A stretch of 64,000 nt of DNA, taken from assembly GCA_017163975.1 (NCBI GenBank), contig JAFFSR010000344.1, positions 124,001 to 188,000 on the forward strand, written 5' to 3'. This document shows positions 33,268 to 45,410 of this stretch, piece after piece (the first letter of the stretch is position 1; each line of letters begins with the position of its first letter). A program made the position numbers and the translations under genes. The DNA is from Anastatus disparis. Taxonomy: Eukaryota; Arthropoda; Insecta; Hymenoptera; Eupelmidae. Below the pieces are notes generated by a model that worked only from the letters and a program-made list of their open reading frames with translations, searched no databases and had not been told where the DNA came from.

Positions 33268-34918
33268 TTGGGTTGGATTCATAAATATAGCGACCCAACA
33301 AGGTTGTCGTATGATGCAAATGTGACGAGAAGGAGATATAATAAAATTGATAACACTCAACATATTGGAGATGAGTCGCGAAACGATTTGAATAAAAAAG
33401 TTGAAGAGCGGAGTCAAGACCAACAACGAACAAACGATATAACCAGCCAAGAAAGAAACAACTAATCAAGAGAAAAGGAAAATGAACTCCAACAGAGAGA
33501 TCAAACGAGTTGTTGTCATAAGTGTCATAAACCTGACAGAGATAATCCTTGATCTTTAGATAAGAGTAAGAGAAGTCAGGTACCTACAAACAAATCGTCA
33601 ATGTTAAGATCGAGCAGCAGTAGTGATAGTAGAAGCAATAGTTCAACAAGTGGCAGTGAGTCTGACTATCCTATTTGAGCCACGAAAAAGACTCGAAGGA
33701 AAAAGAAAGAAAAAGATAACTTTTAATAAGTCAAAATTCTGCAATCTTGGCACCTGACATTTTCGGGTCGAGAGAATGCAGAAGATTTTTTGAAACGCTT
33801 AGAGAAGTGCAAGAAGAGTACTGATTACTCAGATAAGGATTGGTTGAAAGTACTACATTGCATATTTTTGGAAGACGCAAGTCGCTGGTATGAAACAGCT
33901 GAGAGAAGAATTCGAGATTGGAGAGGATTTAAAAAAGCCTTTAGACGACAATATATTCCAGATATGTATGAAGAGGATACATTGGATGAGTTAAAAGCCA
34001 GAACTCAAAGAAAAGGAGAAAAGATATCCAATTACCTCTCTAATTTTGAGTATATTGTAAGCCATTTTAAGTATCCTCCATCAATTAGGAGACAACTCGA
34101 GATCGCATATCGGAATCTGTTGCCGTAATATCGATGGGATATGGCAACTAAATAGATATATGATTTCGATGATTTAGAGAAGTACGGACAACGGTGGAAG
34201 AAACAAAAAGAGTTAGATCAAAAATATGGTCCACCTTCTACGAAAGAGAATTAAAAAATTCCAGGTGCTGCTTATCATCGAGAGACTATGAGTGCAAAAA
34301 TAGCAGCTAGTAGAGTCGAGAGTAGAGATGACATAGAAGAGAAAGAGACAGACGATTCACAAAGAGTGAATTTGAAACCACCAAAGCTAGCACCTCGGAA
34401 AAATAAGAACAATAAGAAGAAATCTGTTGCTTCATCAAATCAACAAGTTCAAACTGAAGCTGTAGATCTGAACGCAGATGATAATACTCAGTCCATACAA
34501 GTAACTGAGAAAAATGAGATGAGGGCTAATAATAATGGGACCAGGCCCAAAAAACCTAATAACCAATGGCAGTCGAGAACAGAAAAACGCACCGTAAATT
34601 AAGATAAAAAAAGAAATGAACCTTCAAACAGAGTGGATTCATCGGCTTTTTACGGTGAATGTCATGTGTATCATACCTTTGGACATAGAGCTTTACAGTG
34701 TGCAAGACGCACCTGTTATTCATGTTCGCAAATAGGTCATTCTTCATTTTAATGTCCGAATAGAACATCGAATAATCGCGAGGGGAGTCAAAATGACAAT
34801 GGAGTACCATCAAATTTCAACTGCCAAAGGTGTGGAGCCAGAGGTGTAACCTTGCATACGTGCAAGAACTGTACTCACATTCGTAGGTTTTTGGAAAACG
34901 GCCAAACAGGAACGTAGG
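33268..34918 (+). pseudogene. Gypsy gag: capsid and zinc knuckles
   Basis: It starts at ATG 33268 (MGWIHKYSDPTRLSYDANVT). The Retrotrans_gag region is at 33760-34130, where AEDFLKRLEKCKKSTDYSD, CIFLEDASRWYETAERRIRD, FKKAFRRQYIPD and LDELKARTQRKGEKISNYLS are clear, ending LEIAYRNLLP. The text continues through a stop into LEKYGQRWKKQKELDQKYG, a block common after insect gag capsids. A basic linker (LAPRKNKNNKKKS) leads to Cys/His knuckles at about 34655-34870: CYSCSQIGHSSF-stop-C, then CQRCGARGVTLHTC. At least six stops break it. It would have formed the virus-like particle. Confidence 0.7.
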
Positions 34919-35221
34919 GTCGCCCACTATGCTCCTAAATGATCAAGAACGGGCGAACAATATAAAAGAGAAAATACAAGAGGGAGAAATCAATCAGAAC
35001 TTACAGAGTCAAGAAACGGAGAATATTAATATAAAGAATCGAGATACCGAGAATATTAATAAAGAGAATACCAAAAGAGATACAAGAGAAACAGAGACAG
35101 AATTACGAAATACAAGGGAAACAGACATAGAAATAGTAAGAGAGAGACAACCTGAGGAGAACCTGGTCAGAGTATAAACAGAGATAATGAGATACCTCAG
35201 AATGATGAAGCTGTAAGAGAG

Positions 35222-35959
35222 TTGGTGCAACAGATAAATTTCTCGAACCCAGCAAACTACAGTGTTCCAGATCCTGTGGTAATTCCTGACCGATCTGTTG
35301 AAGACGATGCTTCACTCGCTAGCGATTATGCCATAGGATCTGTGCTAACACAAGAAAGTGAAGACGAAGATCACCCTATAGAGTATATCAGTCGAGTCTT
35401 GAGTAAAGCGGACAAAAATTATTCCGTGACAGAGAAAGAGGGTCTTGCATTACTATGGGCAATAAAGAAGTCGAGACCTTATTTAGATGGATATCACTTC
35501 ACAGTGTACACTGACCATAGCGCTCTCAAGTGGTTCAGAAATTTTAAAGATCCAACTGGTAGGCTTGCTCGTTGGATTTTAGAGTTACAGCAATGGGACT
35601 TCGAAATTATACACAGAAAAGGTGCTCTTAATCATGTCCCAGATACTTTATCGAGAGGTTTCGAGTTAGAAAATGAAGAGGTGGCTGGTTTTATCACTAT
35701 TGAAGATCCATGGTATCTATCGAGAGTAGAAGTAAAACATTTTCCTAAAAAGTTTCCAAATTGGAAATTGGAAGATGATTTGTTATATTACTTTAAAAGA
35801 GATAGGTTGCTAGATCCAGTGACTTTTCAAGGAGGCTGGAGATTAGTTGTGCTAACAGAGTATCGAGAGAGAGTGATAAGTGATGCCCATAGAGAAGCCT
35901 CATCAGGACATTTTGGTATAGAGAAAACTTATGATCGAGTTATTAGAGAATATTATTGA
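35222..35959 (+). pseudogene. Gypsy pol: RNase H and integrase zinc domain
   Basis: A 245-codon open stretch. After about 35 unrelated residues it reads SDYAIGSVLTQESEDEDHPI, EYISRVLSKADKNYSVTEKE, LALLWAIKKSRPYLDGYHF and VYTDHSALKWFRNFKDPTGR, the Ty3/gypsy RNase H with DAS-like, Glu, Asp and LARW blocks. It ends at HRKGALNHVPDTLSR. The integrase HHCC-type N-terminus (DAHREASSGHFGIEKTYDRV) follows and runs into a stop at 35957. The DAS start of RNase H is altered (ASLASDYAIG), because the preceding RT is deleted. Function would be primer and template RNA removal. Confidence 0.8.
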
Positions 35960-36904
35960 CCAGGAGCGTGGTATTACATAATTTCATATACCCAGTAGTG
36001 CTCAGAGTGTTAGAAATATAAAGTGATACAAACAGGTGCTCAATGTTTAATGGGAAAGAGAATTGTCGAGAGACCATAGGCTGTAGTAGCAGCTGATTGC
36101 ATGGAGTTTCCTAAAAGTAAGAACCAGTATAAATACGTACTAGTGTTCCAAGATTTGTTCACTCGCTGGATAGAACTAAAACCATTGAGAACTGCAGATG
36201 GTAAAGGAGTTTCGAGAACATTTGAAAAGCTGGTATTATTCAGGTGGGAAGCTCCTGATTACTTATTAACTGATAATGGTAAAGAGTTTGATAATAAGTG
36301 GTTAAAGAGTTACTTTAGACGAGTATGGTGTGTAGCATGTGACTACTCCACCATATAACCCCAGGCCAACCCAGTCGAGAGAACAAATAGGACTTTAAAG
36401 ACTCTGATTTTTATCTTTGTTGGATTAGATCATCGATCCTGGGACAAGCATCTATATGAGTTCAGACATGCTGTTAATATAGCTACACAAGCTTCAACAA
36501 AAGTATCACGAGCATTTCCGAATTATGGTCGTAATCCTGCACCAGTGAAGAGTTTACGAAGAGAAATCGAGACCAGAGGACCTAAGTTGAAATTAGATCT
36601 AGAAATCTGGAAAGATCGATTAAAGAGATTAGATGCTTTGAGAGATTTGGGAGCTAGACATATTGATGAAGCTCAAAATAAGCAAGCTAAGAGATATGAC
36701 CAGAATAAAAGAGACGTATGGTTTAATGTAGGAGATCAAATGTTGAGAAGAGCACAGGTGTTATCAAAAGGAGCACAAGGCTTCTCTGCGAAGTTAGCTC
36801 CAAAATATGAAGGTCCATTTCATATTATTGAGATGAGATCACCTGTAGTATATGTTTTAGAGATGAGAGTCGTAGAAACGCGAAGGTACACGTATCCGAG
36901 TTGA
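35960..36904 (+). pseudogene. Gypsy integrase core and C-terminal domain
   Basis: The text gives AVVAADCMEFPKSKNQYKYV (first catalytic Asp, about 36085), LVFQDLFTRWIELKPLR, then APDYLLTDNGKEFDNKWLKS (second Asp, about 36270). A frame disruption follows, then NPVERTNRTLKTL (catalytic Glu, about 36375). The open part 36545-36904 carries the C-terminal domain: QNKRDVWFNVGDQMLRRAQV and FSAKLAPKYEGPFHIIEMRS. DDE residues are all present, but stops at 35957, about 36080 and 36357 disable it. Confidence 0.8.
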
Positions 36905-37445
36905 AAAGATATATACCTCCCAGAGTGAGTCGAGATCAGTGAGCTTCGAGAAAAGAGAGTTTGAGAAAAGATTAGCATCGAGAGACGATAGATCAAGTCA
37001 AGAGATTTCACAGATATTCAGTGAGTTGCTTGAAATTTTCTTTTAATTTTTTTTTATCATTCCTTAAATCTTTATTTATCATCCCTTTTACAAGTTACCT
37101 GTGTGTGTATGAGAGAATGAGTAGAGCGAGATAAAAATGAGATAATAAAGAGTATCAGTAGTCATTAAGGTTAGGTTAATTATAAATAGAATATAAGAGA
37201 TATCAACGATTCATGTGACTGGAATTCGGCGACGTGACTTTCCTTTCTTTGATTTGTTTTAAAGGCAAATAGTCTAAGTTAACGGAGTAGAGTCTTAAAT
37301 TACTTTGTGATCTTAAAGTGATCTTAAAAAATATTAAGACACAAAGAAGATTTCTCATAAATAGTTATTTAATGTATACACAAATTGAAATCAATATTAA
37401 ATATAAATCTGTAGTTATTTATAAAAATTTATTTATTTAAAATTC
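36905..37445 (+). other. Gypsy 3' segment, no gene
   Basis: Untranslated GAGA-rich text grading into AT-rich DNA. No LTR start or copy of the 5' region could be recognised. It is cut by the foldback at 37446. Confidence 0.4.
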
Positions 37446-38059
37446 TAGTCCCCGGTACGCCGATGTTCTTTTCACCTGATTACCTACAGGCTTATATTTT
37501 GTAAATACGTTCTTCTTGACGAGTCCTACAACTTTTCTATTTACGAAAATTCTTGATTAAGCAAATTAAACGGTGTAAGTATTTTTTATTACCTACACTT
37601 TTTAGTCAAGTTTTATCTTAAAATTATTATACTACAAACATGAAAGAAAAGTTGTCTTACAAAGATTTTGAGCAGTTTAGAGCGTCCGACACCCTTAATA
37701 TGTCGTTATTTCAGAGTATTGTTTTTTTATTAACTACAAGCTGAATTTTTCAGTATTGCTTCATAAAATTATTCTAAATTATGTGGTGATTGTGTCCTAT
37801 AAAATTTACGCCTCACTTTTGGAGTACGACGTGAAGGATTGGCCTATGGTGATAAATCAAAAGGCCAGTTAAAGAAGAAGATGTGAAGAATATGTCGATT
37901 TCTTGGAAGTCATTTATTTATTACCTACAATCCAAAACCAATTTATTTCTATTCTTTATGAAGTATAGAATACATTTAAAGATGTCTCCGACATAATAAT
38001 GGCAGCGTTTTTAATAAAATGCTACTTAAAAAATATAATTTCATGTATGCAAATTCAAT

Positions 38060-39123
38060 TTCATGTGATCCATGGCTTACGGTTTTTTCGTCGGTATACC
38101 ACTGAGGCTCTGCGCAAACAACTCGCAACCGCCTTGCTGTTTCCAAATCTCGATTACTGCTCAGTAGTTCTGCTCGATGCCTCACAGGAGTTGAAAAGAC
38201 GATTACAAAGACTACAAAATTCATGTGTGAGATATGTATTAGGCGTGAGAATGGGCGATCATATCTCTCCTCATAGAGCTGCGCTGGGTTGGCTGCGTAC
38301 TGATGCGAGGAGACAGTATTTTATAGTTGTACTTATGTACAAAATCGTGCGCTTGAATACTCCCGAGTATCAAGTGGGTCTCTTCACTAGATATGTACCT
38401 AGGGTAGCCACTAGGGGAGAGATTAAGGATTTCGCGGTGCCCTTCATGCGTACTGAGACTGGAAGAAATTCCTTTCAAGTTCAGGGTGTGCATTTATGGA
38501 ACTCCCTGCCTGCTGATATAAAGAATCTTCCATCGCTCAGCAGGTTTAAGTCGGCTCTGAGGGGGTACTTGCTCGACCTCCAATAAACTAAATTTTATTT
38601 TTTATTTATATGTTAATTTATTATAATGTGACGTCCCGTATATATACTCTTTTAAGGTGTAATTGTATTTATTGGCTGAATGGTTAGTGAGTGAATGCCT
38701 TACTTGTTTTTATTATTTTGACTGCGTTTTTGTGCTACTGTATACGCTTTATTATTTTATTGCATTATTTATCATTTTTCATTTTGTATTTTAAATAAAA
38801 ATTTGTATATACTATGACTGACTTTTAATTTATAGGATTGCGTGTATTTTACTATTTTTTTGTATCTGTGATATCACTTCTTTCATTGTGACTTACTTAT
38901 TCAGTATTATTAGGTTTAGTAACTGACTGTGATATCAATTGCAATATTTTGTATTTATATATTGTTTTATGTGCAATATTTTATATTTATATATTGTTTT
39001 ATGTGCAATATTTTTATATTTATACATTGTTCATGTGCAATATTTATTATTATATTTATGAATTGTATTACACGCCCTTTGTATAATAATATGATATACA
39101 ATAAATAGTATCTATCTATCTAT
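38060..39123 (+). pseudogene. 5'-truncated LINE: ORF2 C-terminus and (TATC)n tail
   Basis: The readable protein (to the stop at 38584) is the C-terminal region of a CR1/Jockey-like ORF2: LFPNLDYCSVVLLDASQELK, RLQRLQNSCVRYVLGVRM, HISPHRAALGWLRTDARR, then NSFQVQGVHLWNSLPADIKN and LPSLSRFKSALRGYLLDLQ. RT itself is missing. A 540-bp 3' UTR ends in a TATC microsatellite (39103-39123), the usual tail of such LINEs. The first 25 or so codons of the open frame are probably not LINE sequence. Confidence 0.75.
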
Positions 39124-39125
39124 CC

Positions 39126-40295
39126 ATTTGTTCATTATCTACGAACTAAAATTATTTTTTTTTTGCATTTTCTAAGAAGTGTAAGATACATTAATATGTC
39201 TGTTCAACGTAATAATAGCTATGATTGAAAAAAAAAATTAAATCTAGATAAGAAATTCATTTTTATGCACAATACTGGTCAATAGCTTTTGCTCATCTTA
39301 GAATAAAATACATTAAAATAAATAGTTTCATATTTTACAAACCAATAATTCTCGCCTTGAAATTTAAATAAAATTGTTCGATTGATTGAAAATTTTCAAA
39401 ATAAGAAAAGCTTGTTATGTAAGAAACAATTTTTCAATCTTTAATGAACTTAAAAAATTTATTTTTTAGTTTTTTGTTTATAAAAGGATGTATGACATAC
39501 AAATTATGATATCAGGAAAAAATCAAAAAAGTTTCAAAACATGGGAATTTTTTTTTTAATTATATTTTGCTTTATGGATAATCTTTTTAAGTCAATTTTT
39601 TTTGTCTATGTTATAGTGATTTTTAAAAAAATTTTTTTTAGCTGCAATTATCATACAAATTTCAAAAAATATTAAATATTTTATTTATTTTTTTATGTAT
39701 TTTCTTTCAATTTCGTTTTTAAATTTATTTATTTTTCATTATTATTCATTATATTCTTTTTTGAATCACCATGTTTTTTCAAATAAATTTTATTATTAAT
39801 TAATAAACATATATAATTTTTAAAATCAAACTTGATCTGAATTATAAAATTTATTTATCTGCACATAATTACAAAGTTTTACAACAAAAATGCATTATTT
39901 TTTAAATTTTCATGTTTTTTCAATAAAATTGTTTAAGGTGGTGTAGGAGATAGGAATATCTATTATCTTTTTATTTTATTGCAAAATTTCAGAAAAAGAA
40001 ATTCATTAGTTTATAGTGAATATCATGATTATTTAGATAAATTAAGTAAATTGATTTATCAATTATTGAGAATTTTTAGTTCTATTATTAGAATAATAAT
40101 TATTAAGATCATTTGAATACAACAATAATAAAAGGCAACAATAAATCTAATATTTTTAGCACATATTACTTCTCTAATAATCTACATAAGAATAAGTTAA
40201 TTTAAAATGAAAGTATATCATTGTAATTATGTTATAGCAAGTTCCAATTACGATGTTTCCAATCATTTTGAAACATCTTGACATTTTGAGAAGAA
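39126..40295. other. AT-rich interior of the 37.4-41.1 kb foldback
   Basis: Very A/T-rich with long T runs. No ORF or inverted structure was recognised. Confidence 0.4.
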
Positions 40296-40299
40296 TTGA

Positions 40300-40612
40300 G
40301 TTTTTTACAGAAACTAATAACTTTAGCAAAAAATGAAGAGAAAGCCGCATCTCGTAATAAAAAAAACAATATTTTCTTTGATAAGAAAGAATTAATTTTA
40401 TTGCTTCGTTTTCAAGAAAACCTTGAAAAACTTAAATCATAGAGGTTAGGGTGGACAATTTGGTTTTTCAAGGTTTTCTTGAGAACGAAGCAATAAAATT
40501 AATTTTTTCTTATCAAAGAAAATATTGCTTTTTCTGAAACAAGATGCGGCTTTCTCTTCATTTTTTGATAAAGTTATTAGTTTTTGTAAAAAAATCATTT
40601 ATTTGATTAGAA
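40300..40612. repeat. About 310-bp foldback
   Basis: The arms pair around 40452: ACTAATAACTTTAGCAAAAA, ATGAAGAGAAAGCCGCATCT, TTTTCTTTGATAAGAAA, GAAGCAATAAAATTAATT inverted and TTTTCAAGAAAACCTTGAAA. No ORF. Confidence 0.75.
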
Positions 40613-41128
40613 AAGGACAGAGATACGTGACCTCCTCTTAATATGTATTATTTTTGTCCTACAAGAGGTAATAAATAAATGGCTTCCAGTAAATCAACAT
40701 AATCTTCGCGTCGGACTCCAAAAGCAAGTCGTGAATTTTGTAGGGCATAAACTACCACATAATTTAGAATAATTTTATGAAGCAATACTGAAAAATTCAG
40801 CTTGTAGGTAATAAAAAAACAATACTCTGGAATAACGAAATATTAAGGGTGTCGGACGCTCTAAACTGCTCAAAATATTTGTAAGACAACTTTTCTTTTA
40901 TATTTGTAGTATAATAATCTTAAGATAAAACTTGATTAAAAAGTGTAGGTAATAGAAAATACTTACACCGTTTAGTTTACATGTTTCGAGACTTCGCAGT
41001 AGAAAATGCTGCCTAATCAAGAATTTTCGTAGATAAAAAAGTTGTAGGGCTCGTCAAGAAGAACGCATTTACAAAATATCAGCCTGTAGGTAATCAGGTG
41101 AAAAAAAAGGTCGGCGTGCCGGGGACTA

Positions 41129-41510
41129 TTCATGAATATATACACTTGATTTGTCTACAGTCTTACTACCATCATTAAATTCTATAAAAGTAGCAGTTGG
41201 TTCATGGTAGCTGTAATGAAAAATAAAATGTTTACATTGTATAAATTGTCTAAAAATCTTGCTAAAACTTCATCGACGGTAGTACCGTAGAGTTTCTTCG
41301 GGGTTATTAATTATTTTTAGTTGTAATTTTGATTTCAGAAATAGTATTAAATTATTAACTCTATCGGTGACAAAATTTACATTAAAATCTCCACTTGAAA
41401 TCAATGATAGTTTATGACAGCTTTAACAAATCAGTAACGAACCCTTGGTGTATATATTTGAAGTTTTGAGTTAATGAAATTCGTAATATTTGAAATACTC
41501 ATTTTCGGCG
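41129..41510. other. AT-rich DNA, nothing recognised
   Basis: No coding or repeat structure was recognised between the foldback and the TA microsatellite. Confidence 0.4.
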
Positions 41511-41682
<172 letters not shown>

Positions 41683-41734
41683 TTCGCCATTCTAACCCTA
41701 TAATCGCAACTTCGTTGCTCTATTTTGGTTCTCA

Positions 41735-41868
41735 TGACAAAAAATACACTACGCAACTAGTATAGAAAGGCTTTTCTACAAAACTCGTTACGACCCTCAC
41801 CTTCGGCTCAGGCCGTAAACTTCTCGTTTCGTAAATAAAGCCTTTCCATACGTTACGTAATGTACTAT
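41735..41868 (-). repeat. ATAGTACATT-family short element, copy 4
   Basis: On the minus strand it starts ATAGTACATTACGTAACG, then GGAAAGGCTTTATTTACGAA. A CpG-rich GGCCTGAGCCGAAGGTGAGG and CGTAACGAGTTTTGTAGAAA then AAGCCTTTC complete a foldback. The arms match copy 3. Confidence 0.55.
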
Positions 41869-41984
41869 ACCATGACTATTTTTTTCTTCTTATTATTTGT
41901 AAGACATCGTGATATACACAAGTCATCTACTGAAAATATTGATAAATTGTTTAAAAAATAATACTCTAGAAAAGAAATACGTTG

Positions 41985-42800
41985 ATCCATTTAAACATGT
42001 AAACCCAGTTCTCTGGCGGGACAAGTTGCAGTTAATTAAAAAGACTTGAAAAAGCGACTTATAAAAAATGGAATTTTAGTAAATCATTGAAAGATCGTAA
42101 AACTTATAACAAATTAAATTGCATAAGTATTGGTACTTTTAGAGAAAAAAAAGGAAGAGAGTTTCTAATAAAAAGTATGTTTTGAATACATGTAAAATCT
42201 TAAAAGATAAATGGACAAAAGTGCAACCTATTGATGTAAATAGTAACTTGTAAAACTGTAGTAGCATAAAATCTACGTTCAATAGCATATGTCTTTCCAG
42301 GTGAGAATCTAATCCAAAATGTATTCCCGTTTATTATGAGGATCAAAAACGTATAAACAAAACTGCTATTCAAAATCTTGGCAAAAATCCATTGTATTAT
42401 TTATGGATAAACCAAACAATAGAGGGGTGAGATCTATCTCTCTCACTTCTAGTTTGGATAAACTCTTTGAATCTCTCATCACAAATCGTCTGCAATGATA
42501 CTGTGAATACCATAATATTTTACGAAATAGTCAATCTGGCTTTAGGAAGGTTCGGTCCTTTTACATAAAAAAGATTTTTTAGCATTATTTCTTATTGTCA
42601 GTTACGCTTATGACGTCTATAGTGATATCCTATCAAATAAACTTGCACCCATGGGTTGTTCAAAAACTTTAATTCAATTTATTAAATTTAAAATGCACCG
42701 TCGATCTTTTTATACTGAATTTTTAGAATACGAGTTCAGATACAGTTATAAAGGAGTTCAACAGGGAGGAATTTCGTTGCTCTCTGGACAACGAGGATGA
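41985..42800 (+). pseudogene. Dead LINE reverse transcriptase fragment
   Basis: With several stops and shifts the plus strand reads NTCKILKDKWTKVQP, then GVRSISLTSSLDKLFESLIT, NRLQ-stop-YCEYHNILRNSQSGFR and KVRS. Further on comes YSYKGVQQGGISLLS. These are RT blocks also seen in the LINE at 2713-8192 (PIALTSCLCRLFE, NGFRKGRS, GVPQGSVLSP). Endonuclease and RNase H are absent. Old and inactive. Confidence 0.55.
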
Positions 42801-43667
42801 GGAAGTTGAGGTGAAATAATCGAAACTGTAATTATATGAGACAAGTCTTTATTTGTTGTACTAATTAGGAGAATATCACAACTCCGGATCACGGATTTTG
42901 CTCAAACTTTGAAATAAGTTTTCAGATAATAAAATATGGAAAAAGCTAGTTATAGTCACAAACGCTCAATATTTCCCTAGTTACATGCAATTAAAGAAAA
43001 TCACTAAAATAGTTACTAGACTTTTGAGCGCATATAGTTCTTTAGCATCGATAGTTAAACGTTTGAAACTTTCATTAAATGAAAGCTGAGTTCAAATTCT
43101 TTCGAAATAGTAATTATAGCACATCAAAATATTATTTTTTCTCAAAGTTATAGCGCAATGAAGATTGGATCCAATTTCAGCTCTTGTTAATAATGAAGGG
43201 GCTGTTCGGAATAAGGAGTTCAGTCAAAAAAGCGAGTCTTGAGATAATAAAAAAAACTTAATAACTTAATACTACATGAACAATTTGGGCAATACTTTAT
43301 GAATTAGTACTTTAAAGCTTCTATCGACAGTATCCATATATTCTAAAAATTACTCTATCAGTATATCTATCTTAAAAATTCTTTATTCAACCAATTCTAT
43401 TTAATTGACATAATTTATTTTGCGCAACGTTTCGACTATTTGTTTATAGTCCTTTTCAAGCTCAACATTCTAAAAATACAATACAATATTGATTAACAAC
43501 AAATTAATATTTTCAATTTTTGCTACACATACCTAATTATATTGAAATTACCAAATTCATCTCCCTTTCTATTCTTTTAAAAAAACATATTTAATAAAAT
43601 GTAATAACATTATATAGTTAAATTATTCTTTCTTATTCTATGTATATATAAGTATAAACGTCAATAT

Positions 43668-43853
43668 CTTTGAGCATATACTACTGGAGGAAGCTTCCCA
43701 GCTAGTAACTGCGTTACAAGGCGAAGAGAAAGAAAGCCTCTATTTTGGTACGTGCTATCTCTCTCTCACTTTCACAAAATAGAGGCTTTCTCTCTCTTCG
43801 CCTTGTAACGCTTCCTGTATTCGAAGGCTTCCTCCAGTAGTATATGCTCGAAG
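43668..43853. mobile_element. 186-bp MITE, perfect 8-bp duplication
   Basis: CTTTGAGCATATACTACTGG starts it and CCAGTAGTATATGCTCGAAG ends it. GTCAATAT flanks both sides (43660-43667 and 43854-43861). The un-interrupted PLE copy at about 44916 carries a single copy of this site, confirming the boundaries. Same family as 31526-31766. Confidence 0.9.
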
Positions 43854-44211
43854 GTCAATATATACAATTATAGCACACTTATCTTAAACCAATCATTCAC
43901 CTATATAAATACATTAAGGTGCTTACAGCCAACGAAATACGAAATACATAAAGGCGTTCACATATACAAAAAACAAAAATAAGAGCATCAATTAAGCAAC
44001 AACCAGTTCCAAAACGGAACAACCATCTCATAAATCAAATAATTATTTATTATCTAAATTTTTTTCTATACATTCCTTGTATAAATTCAATAAAAACTTT
44101 GTATCTTGCTGTCTATTAATGTTACTCTTATTTTTACAAATATAAATCATTTCAGCAGTTTCTCTTTTATTTTTATTATTTTCAATAAAAAATTCAAGTA
44201 ATAAGCCAGAA

Positions 44212-44733
44212 TTGAACAATGTTTTTAATAATAGAAAAAGAGATTTTATAGTATTGCCTTATTCTAATCAATACAGATCACAATTAAATAAGATAGAAAA
44301 TAAATATAATATTGATGTAATTTTTAAAAGTTATAATAGAATCCCTATTAATAATCAGCTAGGAAAAGATAAAATAAAACACTATAATGTGTCTAATATA
44401 GTTTATAAAATAGAATGTTCTGATTGTGATGGGTGTTATATAGGACAATCTTGTCGTACTTTAAAAACTAGAATTGGAGAACATTTTAGAGATGTAAAAA
44501 ATAAAAATTGGAAATCTGCATTGTATACACATGTAAAAGAGACTGGACATAACATAAATTTTGATCTGAATTCAGTTAAAATTTTGGATTGTGAAAATAA
44601 TAAAAATAAAAGAAAAACTGCTGAAATGATTTATATTTGTAAAAATAAGAGTAACATTAATAGACAGCAAGATACAAAGTTTTTATTGAATATATACAAG
44701 GAATTTATAGAAAAAAAATTAGATAATAAATAA
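44212..44733 (+). CDS. PLE C-terminal fragment with GIY-YIG endonuclease
   Basis: A 173-residue open frame, the C-terminal part of a Penelope protein. The first 50 residues are the RT-endonuclease linker (VLPYSNQYRSQLNKIENKYN). The GIY-YIG domain follows: SNIVYKIECSDCDGCYIGQS, then CRTLKTRIGEHFRDVKN, with Cys/His text (SDCDGC, H-V-KETGH) and the Glu-containing ILDCENNKNKRKTAEMIYIC block. It ends LLNIYKEFIEKKLDNK. This domain is intact, but RT is missing because the copy is 5'-truncated at the inverted junction. Different family from the PLE at 1-8.7 kb. Confidence 0.75.
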   Translation: MNNVFNNRKRDFIVLPYSNQYRSQLNKIENKYNIDVIFKSYNRIPINNQLGKDKIKHYNVSNIVYKIECSDCDGCYIGQSCRTLKTRIGEHFRDVKNKNWKSALYTHVKETGHNINFDLNSVKILDCENNKNKRKTAEMIYICKNKSNINRQQDTKFLLNIYKEFIEKKLDNK

Positions 44734-45410
44734 TTATTTGATTTATGAGATGGTTGTTCCGTTTTGGAACTGGTTGTTGCTTAATTGATGCTCTTATTTT
44801 TGTTTTTTGTATATGTGAACGCCTTTATGTATTTCGTATTTCGTTGGCTGTAAGCACCTTAATGTATTTATATAGGTGAATGATTGGTTTAAGATAAGTG
44901 TGCTATAATTGTATATATTGACGTTTATACTTATGTATATATAGAATAAGAAAGAATAATTTGACTATATAATGTTATTACATTTTATTAAATATGTTTT
45001 TTTAAAAGAATAAAAAGGGAGATGAATTTGGTAATTTCAATATAATTAGGTATGTGTAGCAAAAATTGAAAATATTAATTTGTTGTTAATCAATATTGTA
45101 TTGTATTTTTAGAATGTTGAGCTTGAAAAGGACTATAAACAAATAGTCAAAACGTTGCGCAAAATAAATTATGTCAATTAAATAGAATTGGTTGAATAAA
45201 GAATTAAGACAGATATACTGATAGAGTCATTTTTAGAAAATACTTTATGAACTTTAAAAAATAAAATAAATAAAGCAAATTTAACGTATAATAAAATAGT
45301 TATTGATTATTGAAAAAAATAGAGTTAACCTCTTATTCCGAATATTGTTTGAATTTTTTTAAAAATACACAAGAAATATCGTGAAAACATACAAATATAA
45401 CTTTATTATA

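Larger units (their letters stand above)
31106..37445 (+). mobile_element. Degenerate gypsy-type LTR retrotransposon internal region
   Basis: Plus-strand order: leader (31106-33267, with two nested MITEs), gag (33268-34918), RNase H (35222-35650), integrase (35650-36904) and a 3' segment cut by the foldback at 37446. Protease and most of the reverse transcriptase are absent, because gag text is followed almost directly by RNase H. Stops occur throughout. Uniform GAGA-rich codon use links gag and pol. Confidence 0.75.
37446..41128. mobile_element. 3.7-kb foldback with TTC duplication
   Basis: TAGTCCCCGG(T)ACGCCGA and its inverse (TCGGCG(T)GCCGGGGACTA) are the ends, flanked by TTC (37443-37445 and 41129-41131). 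The arms are about 490 bp (37446-37935 and 40640-41128), sharing CACCTGATTACCTACAGGC, TCTTCTTGACGAG, a GCGTCCGACACCCTTAATAT block and AGCTGAATTTTTCAGTATTG. The interior contains a LINE 3' fragment and another foldback. No transposase is seen. Confidence 0.8.
43340..45240. mobile_element. Tail-to-tail inverted Penelope-like element
   Basis: The left (minus-strand, 43340-44190) and right (plus-strand, 44195-45240) copies of one PLE 3' region meet near 44190. Both carry the coding C-terminus, the UTR block GATGGTTGTTCCGTTTTGG, the AGGTGAATGATTGGTTTAAG block and the tail AAATAGTCGAAACGTTGCGC (a Penelope tail signature). ATACTTTATGAA on both sides (43290 and 45238) may be the target duplication. 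The left copy is interrupted by a MITE at 43668. Confidence 0.75.
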
